Assembly (NCBI GenBank): GCA_004796365.1
Contig: QZLE01000145.1
Location: forward strand, 1-36,396
Reading direction: 5' to 3'
DNA from: Gammaproteobacteria bacterium
GTDB lineage: Bacteria; Pseudomonadota; Gammaproteobacteria; QZLD01
DNA length: 36,396 bases
The translations under genes and the position numbers were made by a program. The notes below the pieces were generated by a model. It saw only the letters and a list, made by a program, of their open reading frames with translations, made no database searches and was not told where the DNA came from. Shown here in pieces: positions 15,736 through 26,017 of this stretch (its first letter is position 1; every line of letters begins with the position of its first letter).

Positions 15736-18700
15736 ATGCATAATACTCAAAATAAATCTGATATAGATTCAGAGTTTAATCAAGTTAATGGAATCATTGC
15801 CCATGGGGTTGATGAGTTTGAGTCATTGCAGCAAGAAATTGCTTTAATCCATGATATTGCTCATGCTAAAACGCTTGAAGAAGTTCTTAATATCATCCTT
15901 AAGGCTTTGAATAAGAAATATGGGTTCAATATGTCTGCCGGGCAGATAGTGGATGAAGAGAACAAAATACTTAAATTTCTAACTTTTTTTACAACTGAAG
16001 AAGTGGACGATGAAATAAGAAAAAAAGTTTCAGTAGACGTCCCGTTAGATTACCGATTGTCTGTTTCAGCTTCTGTTGCTATCAGCAAAAGATGGATATA
16101 TGCCAGTGCAGACAGAATTGATGCTCTAAGTGAGATTCCTGAAGTTGATAGAAACAGCCTTGAGTTGTTAGGTATCAAAGAAAACCTTATCCTCCCAGTT
16201 GTTGATAGAGATAAAACTATTGCAGTTATTCACCTTGGTGCAATCGGCAAACGCTTGTATCTTACAAAAGAAAAATGCCAGGAGATTTATCGCTTCATCG
16301 GTGGATTAGCTCCTAATGTACTAATTATAAAAAATAAATTTGAGCAGGAATATATTAAGCAAGAGCAGCAAAAAACTCTGGATATTATTCACCGCATTAG
16401 CAAAACCATCAATCTAGAAGAGATCTTGGATATTATAGGGGAAGAGATAGGACAATTAGATAGTATAGACGGCTATACAATCAACCTTCTGGATAAAGAG
16501 AAGAATATCCTTACGTGCAGCAAGGTTTCTTTGCCTGGTAATTTCAAGGCCATTGAAAGAACATTCCATCATTTTAATTATTCATTGGGCCCTGATGATG
16601 AAAACACCCCGGTAATAAATGAAAAAAAGGTAGTATCCATTGATACTCAAAACATTTCTCGCTTTTCTGAGTCCGCCAGGTCAAGGTTTAAGGCTTGGCG
16701 GATGCGTCATATGATTACTATTCCTATCACAAATATTGAAGATGTTAATGCTGATGTTGTCGGCGCAATTACAGTATTTAATAACACTGGAAAAATATGT
16801 CATAAATCGATCGATACATTGTGCCAAAAAATGGTGATGTTTTTTGATCCAATTGAAAACTCGATTAAATACAGCAAGCTTAAAGCAAAAGAGAAGCTGG
16901 TTGAAACTGGAATTGCAGAACGCGCCAAATTTTTAAGTTTTGTGAATGAGGTTAACAACCTAAGTTCTGTCGATAAAATCTATGAAAAAATATCTGAAGA
17001 ATTTTTAAGACGCTATCCTTTTGACATGGTCTCTATATTAATGAAAAAGGACGGTCGCCTGCACGGAGTGTCATCATATACAAAAGATGAAAGATTTAAG
17101 CTAAAGTCAGAGGAATGGAAGAAAATCATTAAGGAGAAACCGTTTGATATTTCTTATGAAGGCGGGTCATATTCAATGTGCTTCCTTAATGACCAAAATC
17201 TTTACTTTCCGGATGTACCACAGATTCAAAATTTGCCAATGAATCGAAATGACAAGGTAATGCTGGATCAAATTGGTGGTTTCAAATCTATTATTCACTT
17301 GCCGATTAATAAGGACAATAAGCCTATCGGCGTGATCTCTATCAGTAGTTTCGATTCCTTCGTGACTTTGTCACGGGAAGATATTAACTATCTGGAAATG
17401 TTGTCGTCATTTATTGGGACATCTATTGTTAATGCCGGCCTGTATTCAACAATTGCCGACCAAAAAAACGAGATTGAGGAAACGTTATCAGAGCTTAAGT
17501 CTACTCAGGACAAGCTGGTTGAAACCGAGAAAAAGAAGAATGAGGCTTTGGTTATAGCGATGCAGGCAGCAGAAGCCTCTGCGGAAGCTAAGAGTTCTTT
17601 TCTGGCAAATATGAGCCATGAGATTCGCACGCCAATGAATGCAATTATTGGTCTTACAGAGCTGGCCTTGCAGCGTGAAATGACACCAAAGATGCGTGAC
17701 TATCTGGGTAAGATTAATACTTCATCGCAAACGCTATTGGGTATTATTAATGATATTCTCGATTTCTCAAAAATTGAGGCTGGCAAGCTTTCAATAGAAG
17801 AGACAGAGTTCAATCTATACGAGGTGATCGACCATATTTCAGATATTTTTTCTACCAGGATTGTAGATAAAAATATCAGTATGATAATCAACCCAAGCCC
17901 AAAAATACCGAGGCTATTAATAGGTGATCCCCTAAGACTTAGTCAGGTTCTAATCAATATTATAAACAATGCGATCAAGTTTACTAACGAGGGTGAAATT
18001 CAGGTTTCAATAGATATTTCATCTTTAGAAGGCGATCAGGTAGTTTTGGAATTTCAAGTAGCTGACACAGGTATTGGTATACCCCCAGAGGTAATACCAT
18101 TGCTATTTACACCATTTACCCAGGCAGATGGGTCAACCACCAGAAAATTTGGCGGAACCGGGCTTGGGCTAAGTATTTGTAAACATCTTGTAGAGTTAAT
18201 GGATGGTGAGATTAACGTTGAAAGTCATCTAGGTTTTGGCAGTAAATTTTCCTTTACTGCAGGGTTAAAGGTAGCAAATTTAAGCTGTGTCGGCCTTTAC
18301 AATAGTATGGGCCTGATTCCTGAAGACGTTACCAACAAAAACATCCTGATTGCAGCTGATAATATTCATGAATCAAACTATCTTTTTGAAATCCTTAAAA
18401 ATCACAGGGTTAAGGCAGAAAGGGTGCATGATTTTTCATCAGTAGTGCATGAGCTTTCAAAGGAAAATCGTTATGACTTGCTGTTAATAGACTCTAATCT
18501 ATTAAACCAATCTTTTACGCAGCGTATTGCTGAGCTTCATCTATTATATTCAGGAAAAATCGTTCTGCTTTCACCATTTGGTTTTGATAATTCAATTGAT
18601 AAAAGTTCGTTGCAATATATCAATAATATTATTACAAAGCCTATAAAGATCTCTGACCTGATAAACTGTATTTGTAAAAATCTGCTATCTGGCCATGAAT

Positions 18701-19587
18701 ATACGCCGATATATAAATCTAGCATCAATGATGAAAAGGCATATGATGAGTTGGAGATTATTGAAAAAGTCAGGGGTATCAGAATACTGTTAACTGATGA
18801 TAATGTTATTAATCAACAGGTAGGTAGGGAGTTATTGGAACGCGTTGGTGCAGTGGTTGATGTTGCCGATGACGGTAAACAGGCTATCGCTAAGGCTTTA
18901 CAAAATCAATACGATATTATCTTTATGGATCTACACATGCCTGAGATCGGGGGACTTGAGGCAACACAGATCTTGCGCTCCATGCAGTCTACAAAAGATA
19001 TGCCCATTATTGCAATGACAGCGAATGCCATGCAGGGGGACAGGGACAACTGTATTAATGGTGGGATGGATGATTATATTTCCAAGCCTGTCATGACAAA
19101 AGACCTGTATGAACTCTTATTAAAATGGGATCCAAGGGAGCACCCGGAATCAGCGCCTTCAACGCTAGAGGTTGTGCATGAGCATATAGGGTACGATAAG
19201 CAGTGCGATGAACATCAAGAACAAGAAGAGCTGGTGGCTGAAGCAAAAGAACTATCTGTTATAGATGTTGAAAAAACACTGAAATTATTGGCCGATAACG
19301 AATCTTTGTTTTTAGAGATATGCAATCTTTTCATTAATGATTATTCCGATAGCATGGATAGATTAAAGACTTATGTCCAAAATAGTGATTTCGGTCTTGC
19401 ATATAGAGTTTGCCATAGTTTAAAAGGGGTGGCTTCAACCATTAGTGCCGAGAGTTTTTATAAGATTTGCTGTAAATTGGAGCAGGCATTTGAGGAAGAA
19501 GATGACGTAAGAGTGGATAGCTTGTTTCCAGAGCTGGAGCAGCAGTTTGGTTATTTCTTAAAAGATGTTGAGAAAATTGTTTCCTAA
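15736..19587 (+). CDS. BarA-like hybrid sensor histidine kinase: GAF domains - HisKA - HATPase_c - degenerate REC - REC - HPt
   Basis: H-box 'FLANMSHEIRTPMNAIIGLTELAL', N/G boxes 'LINIINNAIKFTNEG', 'DTGIGIPPE', 'FGGTGLGLSICKHLVELMDG'; REC 'ILLTDDNVINQQVGRELLE...DIIFMDLHMPEIGG...SKPV'; HPt 'CHSLKGVASTISAESF'; N-terminal GAF-like regions. Confidence 0.93.
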   Translation: MHNTQNKSDIDSEFNQVNGIIAHGVDEFESLQQEIALIHDIAHAKTLEEVLNIILKALNKKYGFNMSAGQIVDEENKILKFLTFFTTEEVDDEIRKKVSVDVPLDYRLSVSASVAISKRWIYASADRIDALSEIPEVDRNSLELLGIKENLILPVVDRDKTIAVIHLGAIGKRLYLTKEKCQEIYRFIGGLAPNVLIIKNKFEQEYIKQEQQKTLDIIHRISKTINLEEILDIIGEEIGQLDSIDGYTINLLDKEKNILTCSKVSLPGNFKAIERTFHHFNYSLGPDDENTPVINEKKVVSIDTQNISRFSESARSRFKAWRMRHMITIPITNIEDVNADVVGAITVFNNTGKICHKSIDTLCQKMVMFFDPIENSIKYSKLKAKEKLVETGIAERAKFLSFVNEVNNLSSVDKIYEKISEEFLRRYPFDMVSILMKKDGRLHGVSSYTKDERFKLKSEEWKKIIKEKPFDISYEGGSYSMCFLNDQNLYFPDVPQIQNLPMNRNDKVMLDQIGGFKSIIHLPINKDNKPIGVISISSFDSFVTLSREDINYLEMLSSFIGTSIVNAGLYSTIADQKNEIEETLSELKSTQDKLVETEKKKNEALVIAMQAAEASAEAKSSFLANMSHEIRTPMNAIIGLTELALQREMTPKMRDYLGKINTSSQTLLGIINDILDFSKIEAGKLSIEETEFNLYEVIDHISDIFSTRIVDKNISMIINPSPKIPRLLIGDPLRLSQVLINIINNAIKFTNEGEIQVSIDISSLEGDQVVLEFQVADTGIGIPPEVIPLLFTPFTQADGSTTRKFGGTGLGLSICKHLVELMDGEINVESHLGFGSKFSFTAGLKVANLSCVGLYNSMGLIPEDVTNKNILIAADNIHESNYLFEILKNHRVKAERVHDFSSVVHELSKENRYDLLLIDSNLLNQSFTQRIAELHLLYSGKIVLLSPFGFDNSIDKSSLQYINNIITKPIKISDLINCICKNLLSGHEYTPIYKSSINDEKAYDELEIIEKVRGIRILLTDDNVINQQVGRELLERVGAVVDVADDGKQAIAKALQNQYDIIFMDLHMPEIGGLEATQILRSMQSTKDMPIIAMTANAMQGDRDNCINGGMDDYISKPVMTKDLYELLLKWDPREHPESAPSTLEVVHEHIGYDKQCDEHQEQEELVAEAKELSVIDVEKTLKLLADNESLFLEICNLFINDYSDSMDRLKTYVQNSDFGLAYRVCHSLKGVASTISAESFYKICCKLEQAFEEEDDVRVDSLFPELEQQFGYFLKDVEKIVS

Positions 19588-19676
19588 TTCCCTGAAACGA
19601 TTCGTTATTAGCCTTTTAAGTTTCTTGAGCTATTCGACTTTGTTAAATTAGCGTGTTTTTGTTTGCAGTACAAAGT

Positions 19677-19705
19677 AAAAAAAGCGGAGAACAATGTCTC
19701 CGCTT
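19677..19705 (-). terminator. Rho-independent terminator of the S8 peptidase gene
   Basis: Perfect 9-bp stem AAGCGGAGA/TCTCCGCTT, loop ACAATG; read on the minus strand the stem is followed by a T-run (complement of GTAAAAAAA), about 30 nt after the minus-strand stop at 19734. Confidence 0.88.
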
Positions 19706-19733
19706 AAAACTCTCGTTGTATCCTTAATAATTA

Positions 19734-22457
19734 TTACTGACAGCTAGTTACCTTAGTCCAGTGACCAGGAGCAGTCTCCTCAAGTGACGTTGTATCAGTA
19801 TTCATTCCAAGGTAGTCATTTGAGCCATTTGCGTAAACCAGAATGTTGTATTTCATGGTTGCACGTCCAGCAGCAACATGGTCTGAGTTCACAGCTGATA
19901 AACATGTTGGTGTTACTTCATCACCCTCAACTGTAACACGAATGGTTTGTGTGTCAGTGTAACCGTCATTATCTGTTACGCTTAGGTTGATGTCATATAC
20001 ACCAGCTTCGCATAGGTTAGCTTCTCCAGAACTTTGAACTACAGAGCTCTGAGTGTCTTTCAGGTCAACTGTCATTGGGAAGTAGTAAAATGACTCACAA
20101 TTTCCATTTTGATCGTACTCGCGTTGTTTCTCTGTATACTCAACTACGTCTGCACTTGAGAAAGTATTACGATCCATTGGGTTAGTTGAAGACATAATGA
20201 ATGGCTTTTCTTCATCTAATACAGCGATTTGACGATAAGCAGTCGCTGAATTACCTTGAGAGTCTGTAACTTTATACTCCATAGCATTGTAGCCATCTAC
20301 GCTAGTATCAAGTGTTGGGGCAGAAACTTGTGAGGTAAGGTTGCCGTCAACTAGATCCCATGCGTAATATCCTAGCTCAACCCATTGAGAACCTTTAGTT
20401 ACCTTGATAAAGCCTTCGCCACCTTCACCAGCTTTGTCATCAAGAGCAAGGTGGATGTGTGGAGCGCCATCATCTGCACGCACGTTTACCATGCGAGTAA
20501 CCTTAATTGCAGTGTTACCAGCAGAGTCAGCAACTTCATAGGTTAGCGGATAGTTACCGATAGTATTAGAATCTACGTAGCCTGCAATTGTTACATTTGC
20601 AGAGATGTCACCATCTTCGCGGTCGGTAGCAACTGCACCAGCTTCTTGATATGTAGTGCCAACTGCTAGGTATACACTTTCATCACCATTAATTTCAATT
20701 ACTGGAGGAAGGTTAGTTCCACCGGTGCATGTGTTTTGTGTAGAGAAGTATCCAGTAGCAGTTTCATATAGAGTTACAGATGTTGTACCCAGTGTGCCAA
20801 GCTCTTCATTTGAACCTTGAGCATAATAAGTAGTAGTTGTTGTACCACCCCAGCAGAAAGTACCCCAGCATGTTTGCCCAGTTGTTTCTGATTCGCTGTA
20901 AGCGCGACCAGCAGTTTCGTGAGCGCTTAGTGTTGAAGAGAAGCTATCACACTGCTCAACTTGCTCGTCAGACATGTATTGTAGAGCTGCAGCTAGGTTA
21001 AGTCTTTTTCCGCTAACAGTAATGCCTTCCATCGCTGCGACAGAATCACCTGTTTTCATTAGAATTGCTTTAACTTCGTACGGCTTTAGTTCAGGGTTTT
21101 TAGCAAGAACAAGAGCAGCTGCGCCTGTTACATGTGGAGCAGCCATAGAAGTACCGCTCATAAGCCCATACTCATTGCCAGGTAGTGTGCTGTAGATTCC
21201 AACACCAGGTGCAGCAATATCAACGCTAGCAAAACCATAGTTACTGAAAGGAGCTAATTGATCGTCAGCATCAGTTGCCGCAACAGAAATGATATTTCTG
21301 ATTTCAAGATCTGAAGGGTAAGTTCCAGAAAGCTCACCATCAATATCTGAAAGGTCATCCATATCGCTTCCGGCATTACCAGATGAAATTACTGCAACCA
21401 TACCTGCTTCGTCTGCAGCTTTAAGAGCATCAGCAATTGGTATATATAGTGATCTGCCGGCTAATTCTGCATCTGCATAAAAAGTACCATAGCTATTATT
21501 CGAAACCTTTGCGCCCATGTTGGTTGCATAGATAATACCTTCAGCGATATCAGAAAGGTATCCACCACCATTTTGGTCAAGAATTTTAACTGCCATTAGG
21601 CGTGCATTCCAGTTTACACCAGTGATACCGATGCCATTATTACCTTCCGCAGCAATTGTTCCCGCGCAGTGAGTACCATGTCCGTAATCATCCATAGCGT
21701 CACCGTTACCGTCAACGAAGTTATAACCGTAAACGTCATCAATATAACCATTTGCGTCATCGTCGATACCGTTACCTGCGATCTCACCAGTGTTAACCCA
21801 CATGTTATTAGCAAGATCTTCATGATTGTAGTCGATACCAGAGTCGATAATTGCAACAACTAGATCGCTTGAGTCTGTTTTGATATCCCATGCAGCTTCA
21901 GCACTGATATCAACACCAGCGGTTCCTGGCTCAAAAAACTTGTCATGGCTTTGGGTTTCTTCATTCCAAACCCACTTTTGAGCTTCTTGTCCAGTGTTTT
22001 TAAGGCCCCAAAGTTGTTGATTCAGATCGTTTGGAGCAAGATTGGCTTTTATGTATATATCAGGGGTAACTGATTCAACGTTTGGATCATTTAGTAGTTG
22101 TTGAAAAGCATTCTGCATGTTTTCAGCAGCGTTTAGTTCAACCACTTGCCATTTAGCTAGGGCAGAAGTGTCGATATTTAGATTGGCAAAACCTTTAAAC
22201 AGTTTTGAAACATTTTTTACGTTAAATGCAGCAAGGGTAGAATTTACAAGATCCTTAGAAGCATTTTTCTTATATTTAACAAGAAAACGGTTAGCACGAA
22301 TTTTCCCAGATTCGGTCATAGAACTCAGGTCATGCATACCGGTCGGTACCGAATCGCTCAAATTAAAAGCAGCTGCTGGAGTTGTAGCAGCAGATATTGC
22401 GATTGCTAAAGCGGGAGCAAGAATTGCTTTAGCTTTGATAAGAGATTTAATGTCCAT
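19734..22457 (-). CDS. Secreted subtilisin-like (S8) serine peptidase with I9-like propeptide, DUF5011/PKD-like repeats and two small C-terminal-type modules
   Basis: Signal peptide-like N-term; catalytic motifs 'VVAIIDSGIDYNHEDL', 'DYGHGTHCAGTIAAEG', 'GTSMAAPHVTGAAALV'; 'PPVIEINGDESVYLAVGTTYQEAGAVATDREDGDIS' is DUF5011-like. Confidence 0.93.
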   Translation of the reverse strand: MDIKSLIKAKAILAPALAIAISAATTPAAAFNLSDSVPTGMHDLSSMTESGKIRANRFLVKYKKNASKDLVNSTLAAFNVKNVSKLFKGFANLNIDTSALAKWQVVELNAAENMQNAFQQLLNDPNVESVTPDIYIKANLAPNDLNQQLWGLKNTGQEAQKWVWNEETQSHDKFFEPGTAGVDISAEAAWDIKTDSSDLVVAIIDSGIDYNHEDLANNMWVNTGEIAGNGIDDDANGYIDDVYGYNFVDGNGDAMDDYGHGTHCAGTIAAEGNNGIGITGVNWNARLMAVKILDQNGGGYLSDIAEGIIYATNMGAKVSNNSYGTFYADAELAGRSLYIPIADALKAADEAGMVAVISSGNAGSDMDDLSDIDGELSGTYPSDLEIRNIISVAATDADDQLAPFSNYGFASVDIAAPGVGIYSTLPGNEYGLMSGTSMAAPHVTGAAALVLAKNPELKPYEVKAILMKTGDSVAAMEGITVSGKRLNLAAALQYMSDEQVEQCDSFSSTLSAHETAGRAYSESETTGQTCWGTFCWGGTTTTTYYAQGSNEELGTLGTTSVTLYETATGYFSTQNTCTGGTNLPPVIEINGDESVYLAVGTTYQEAGAVATDREDGDISANVTIAGYVDSNTIGNYPLTYEVADSAGNTAIKVTRMVNVRADDGAPHIHLALDDKAGEGGEGFIKVTKGSQWVELGYYAWDLVDGNLTSQVSAPTLDTSVDGYNAMEYKVTDSQGNSATAYRQIAVLDEEKPFIMSSTNPMDRNTFSSADVVEYTEKQREYDQNGNCESFYYFPMTVDLKDTQSSVVQSSGEANLCEAGVYDINLSVTDNDGYTDTQTIRVTVEGDEVTPTCLSAVNSDHVAAGRATMKYNILVYANGSNDYLGMNTDTTSLEETAPGHWTKVTSCQ

Positions 22458-22739
22458 AATAGTGTCCTAAAAAAGTTAAGTAAGTTGATTGATGTAGACC
22501 AGTCGTTTTGTGATCTGGTTCACATTCTAATCGGTATGATGCGATGCGCAATAGTGTCATTGGTCATGACTTGCATACATTACTAATGGCATGGGTACTC
22601 AATTGCGTTGTCCAGTCATGTGATTTAATATCTTGAAATATTGCAAAAAAAGGTAGCGTTGCCATGTTCATTACACTTTTAATATTAACTTATGCTACAC
22701 TTTTAATATCGATTTGTTGGTTTTTTTAAGGACTTTTTA

Positions 22740-23186
22740 ATGCAGATTTGGGTCGATGTTGATACGTGCCCAGTTGAGATAAAAAATATTTTAACTTCTG
22801 CCGTAAAATGTACAGGAGTTAGCTTAACTCTTATTACAAAACGCGGGCACATTCCATTTCCTGATTCAAATATTAATCTGCTTGAGCTATCGGCAGATGC
22901 ATATAGCATTCCTGATCGGGAAATGGCCGTAAGATCAAAAGTTGGTGATCTAGTAATCACCGATAACTTGAATCTGGCTGTTGAGGTTATGGAAAAGGGT
23001 GCAAGAGTTATGGGCTATAAGGGGGAAACTTACACACCTGATGAAATTGAAGAGAAGAAAAAAGTTGCAGACTTTATCGAAACCATGCGCTCTATAGGCG
23101 CAGAAATTGGTAATACACCACCATTATCTCCTGTGGAAAAGCAAAGCTTTATTAGTAAGCTCGGCAACATCCTGGTTAACTATTAA
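22740..23186 (+). CDS. yaiI: YaiI/YqxD (UPF0178/DUF188) family protein
   Basis: 'MQIWVDVDTCPVEIKNIL...SAVKCTGV', 'VGDLVITDNLNLAVEVMEKGARVMGYKGETYTPDEIEEKKKVADFIETMRSIG' match the family pattern (WVDADACP..., DLVIT.DI.LA..V..KG, G..YT..NI). Confidence 0.88.
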   Translation: MQIWVDVDTCPVEIKNILTSAVKCTGVSLTLITKRGHIPFPDSNINLLELSADAYSIPDREMAVRSKVGDLVITDNLNLAVEVMEKGARVMGYKGETYTPDEIEEKKKVADFIETMRSIGAEIGNTPPLSPVEKQSFISKLGNILVNY

Positions 23187-23280
23187 TTTTCTTTTGTCTG
23201 TTTTGATTTTAACCTCTTGATTGATAGCAAATAATTATTGTATCTTGAACGATAATGAACATTTGTTATCAAGGTTTCTT

Positions 23281-24147
23281 ATGGATCATACAAGCCTCAA
23301 AGTTTTTATCGCCGTAGCTGATACAAGGTCATTTTCACGGGCTGCTGAACTTATGTTTATTACACAGCCAGCTGTTAGTAAGCGAATAAAGGCTTTAGAA
23401 GAATTTCTTGATACTCGACTGATTGATCGATCTGGCCATACTGCATTGTTAACAGCCCAAGGTGCGGAGTTATATAAAAGAGCTAGAATCATTCTTAGTG
23501 AAATAGAAGATGCGAAAAAGGCTATTGATAATCTAAGCACAAATATTGCCGGCACATTATCAATGGGCACCAGTCATCATATTGGTTTGCATCGCCTGCC
23601 AGTGCTATTACAACAGTATATTAAGTCTTATCCTGATGTAAGGCCTCAAATTAGCTTTATCGGTTCCGAAGAGGTCTATTCCGATGTTGTTCAAGGTAGT
23701 TTGGACTTAGGGATAGTGACACTGCCACCAAATGATACGCCAGATATAGAACGAGTTTCGTTGTGGAATGATCCGCTTGAATTTGTAATCGGTCGAGATC
23801 ATTTATTGGCTAAAAAATCAGATGTCTCTTTAGAAGACCTTGTTGATATAACAGCGATTCTTCCAGCAAAGAATACCTTTACCCGTTCTTTGGTAGAGGA
23901 TATTTTTGTAGAGGAGGGGTTGAGTATCGATATCAATATTGAAACCAATTATCTTGAGACAATTAAAAAAATGGTGTCAATTGGGCTTGGTTGGAGTGTT
24001 TTGCCGCGCACAATGCTTGATCCATCGGTTTGCCGTATACCAATTGATTATAAAATTAAGCGCAGCCTTGGGGTTGTCTATAGCAAGAATCGGACTCTAT
24101 CCAATGCCGCTCGTGCAATGCTTGAGCTTTTAAAGCAGCATAGATAA
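23281..24147 (+). CDS. LysR-family transcriptional regulator
   Basis: N-term HTH 'MDHTSLKVFIAVADTRSFSRAAELMFITQPAVSKRIKALEEFLDTRLIDRSGHTALLTAQGAELY'; ATG at 23281 preferred over upstream TTG at 23221. Confidence 0.94.
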   Translation: MDHTSLKVFIAVADTRSFSRAAELMFITQPAVSKRIKALEEFLDTRLIDRSGHTALLTAQGAELYKRARIILSEIEDAKKAIDNLSTNIAGTLSMGTSHHIGLHRLPVLLQQYIKSYPDVRPQISFIGSEEVYSDVVQGSLDLGIVTLPPNDTPDIERVSLWNDPLEFVIGRDHLLAKKSDVSLEDLVDITAILPAKNTFTRSLVEDIFVEEGLSIDINIETNYLETIKKMVSIGLGWSVLPRTMLDPSVCRIPIDYKIKRSLGVVYSKNRTLSNAARAMLELLKQHR

Positions 24148-24153
24148 ATATTG

Positions 24154-24187
24154 ATAAAAACACAGAGAATGCTGTCTTCGTTTTTAT
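24154..24187. terminator. Candidate bidirectional terminator between convergent lysR-type gene and MCP gene
   Basis: ATAAAAAC...GTTTTTAT outer arms (8 bp) plus ACAG/CTGT inner stem with a 4-nt bulge, located between two convergent stops (24147 and 24214). Low GC, so tentative. Confidence 0.4.
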
Positions 24188-24213
24188 TATTGGATATATA
24201 AGTATTCAGGTTA

Positions 24214-25764
24214 TTATTGGTTTACTTTCTGTATTTTATTTTTATTGTCCTGCATAAACTTGTCTTGCTTTAATACCTCTTGGAAGTTCTTGTCCTGCAT
24301 GGCATCATTGCCTTCTTCATCAGTAATCTTTATGTCGTACGTAATGCGCATACACCCCCAGTGTTTACCATTTATATATATTGGTGCTGAGCAGTCTTTT
24401 AGTACAGCATATTGCCCGCCTAGATATGGAATTCTATATGTTTGTAGCAGAAACTTGTTGCGATTTTTTGCAGCAGCTAGGCCTGCGGAATCATTATAGA
24501 TACGCATGCTGCGGCAGTTTAGAGTATTCCAAGTAGGGTCATCTGGCCTTTGTTGGTTATGGCGAGCATTAATGTGGCGCGGGATAAAACCATTTATATC
24601 AGTTGCAGTGCAGGTGGCAATCCGCTTGTTTTCGAGAACAGGCTCTTGAATTGCTGGCAAAACTTTATCGCAAAACTTAACAAATTTTGTATTGAATTGT
24701 ACCGGATTAGTGTCGGGAATTTCTTGATAGTCAAAGTCGAACATATCGGCTTCTGCAATTAACCCTTTTTCTACACCATCTTCATAAACTGTTGAAACTG
24801 TTTTAGCCAGTTCCTGGCATAGTTCTACCATTGGTGTATCAATGGTTTCAATCCCTTCAACCAGAGTATGGCGCACGATCTCTTCAACTGAATTGCGCAA
24901 AGCATTAATGCGGTCTTTTGTTTTACTAAAGCGTTCGTTTGCTTCTTCTACATCTTCAGTAAGGTTGTTTAGTCCTTCAACGGTGATATTGCAGTGGTGG
25001 TCAATATCTGTTGCTGCAGTAACGATATTGGATGAATTTTCATCTATTGACTGAATGTCAGTTTCCAGAAGGTTGATCGCATTTCCGATAAGCTCGGCAT
25101 CTTGTTTTACTGTTTCAGCCTTTGTGGTATTTCTTTCACTCATATCAACAAGTGATTCTATCTGGTTTGCCAGTGCGTTGATGGTGTTCGAGATCTCAGT
25201 GGTTGCCTCGCCGGCTTTTTTGGATAGAGACTTTACCTCTTCGGCAACCACCGCGAAACCTCTGCCAGCTTCACCTGCACGGGATGCCTCAATTGTGGCA
25301 TTAAGTGCCAACAGGTTTGTTTGTTTAGAGATTGAAGCTATGGTTGATGTTATTTTCTTAACCTGGCGCAGAGCAGAGCTTAGCTTTTCCAGCTCAATAC
25401 TTGATTCGGTAACTGATTCGGAAAGCTCTTTAATATTTCCGATGGAGCTGTTAATAGTTACTTTGGAATCACTAATGTTATCGATTGCTCTGGTTACAAC
25501 ATCTTTGGTAAGGTTTACAGATTGATTAACTGTGTTATTACTTTCCAGCATTGAAGAGGCATTGACCTGAAGATCTCTGAACATATTTGCTTCTTCATTA
25601 ACTTTTTGGCTAAGTAAGTCAACCCTGCCGGCTATACCAACAATTTCCAGCGTTAGGTCACCTACGCCTTCGGCTGTTCTCTGTAAAGAACTTCTTAATT
25701 CATCAATATTGAAACTTGGTTCATCAGTAGTTTTGTCTGATTTGCTAAAAAAAATCCATGCCAT
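24214..25764 (-). CDS. Soluble methyl-accepting chemotaxis-like protein with C-terminal sensory domain (MCP-1)
   Basis: Hairpin '[54 protein letters not shown]'; C-term '[34 protein letters not shown]...[88 protein letters not shown]'; no obvious TM helices. Confidence 0.92.
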   Translation of the reverse strand: MAWIFFSKSDKTTDEPSFNIDELRSSLQRTAEGVGDLTLEIVGIAGRVDLLSQKVNEEANMFRDLQVNASSMLESNNTVNQSVNLTKDVVTRAIDNISDSKVTINSSIGNIKELSESVTESSIELEKLSSALRQVKKITSTIASISKQTNLLALNATIEASRAGEAGRGFAVVAEEVKSLSKKAGEATTEISNTINALANQIESLVDMSERNTTKAETVKQDAELIGNAINLLETDIQSIDENSSNIVTAATDIDHHCNITVEGLNNLTEDVEEANERFSKTKDRINALRNSVEEIVRHTLVEGIETIDTPMVELCQELAKTVSTVYEDGVEKGLIAEADMFDFDYQEIPDTNPVQFNTKFVKFCDKVLPAIQEPVLENKRIATCTATDINGFIPRHINARHNQQRPDDPTWNTLNCRSMRIYNDSAGLAAAKNRNKFLLQTYRIPYLGGQYAVLKDCSAPIYINGKHWGCMRITYDIKITDEEGNDAMQDKNFQEVLKQDKFMQDNKNKIQKVNQ

Positions 25765-26017
25765 AACGATAATTACTAACTCTTGTTCTCGCTATCAAAA
25801 ATAATTTCCTAACCAAATTGTAGCACATAAAAACAAAGAATTACTTATGCTGTGCTATGTTACAAATGTATCTAAAAAAATGAGAACCAGTCCATACTAT
25901 TGACTAGTAGTCAGCAGAAAAAAGGCTTCATTTGTACTTATTTGGCAGGATTAAAGGTTCCTGTTTTTGCTTTTATTTGTTTTTTAGCAAGCTCAACCTT
26001 TTATTGTTAAGTTGCTA

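Noticed and set aside
22117-22470. 117-aa plus-strand ORF opposite the start of the S8 protease gene
   Set aside because: Antisense to the signal peptide/propeptide region of a convincing CDS; no motif.
25960-26017. AAAGGTT/AACCTTT inverted repeat downstream of MCP-2 as a terminator
   Set aside because: Loop of about 37 nt and short A/T-rich arms; no following T-run in the right place.
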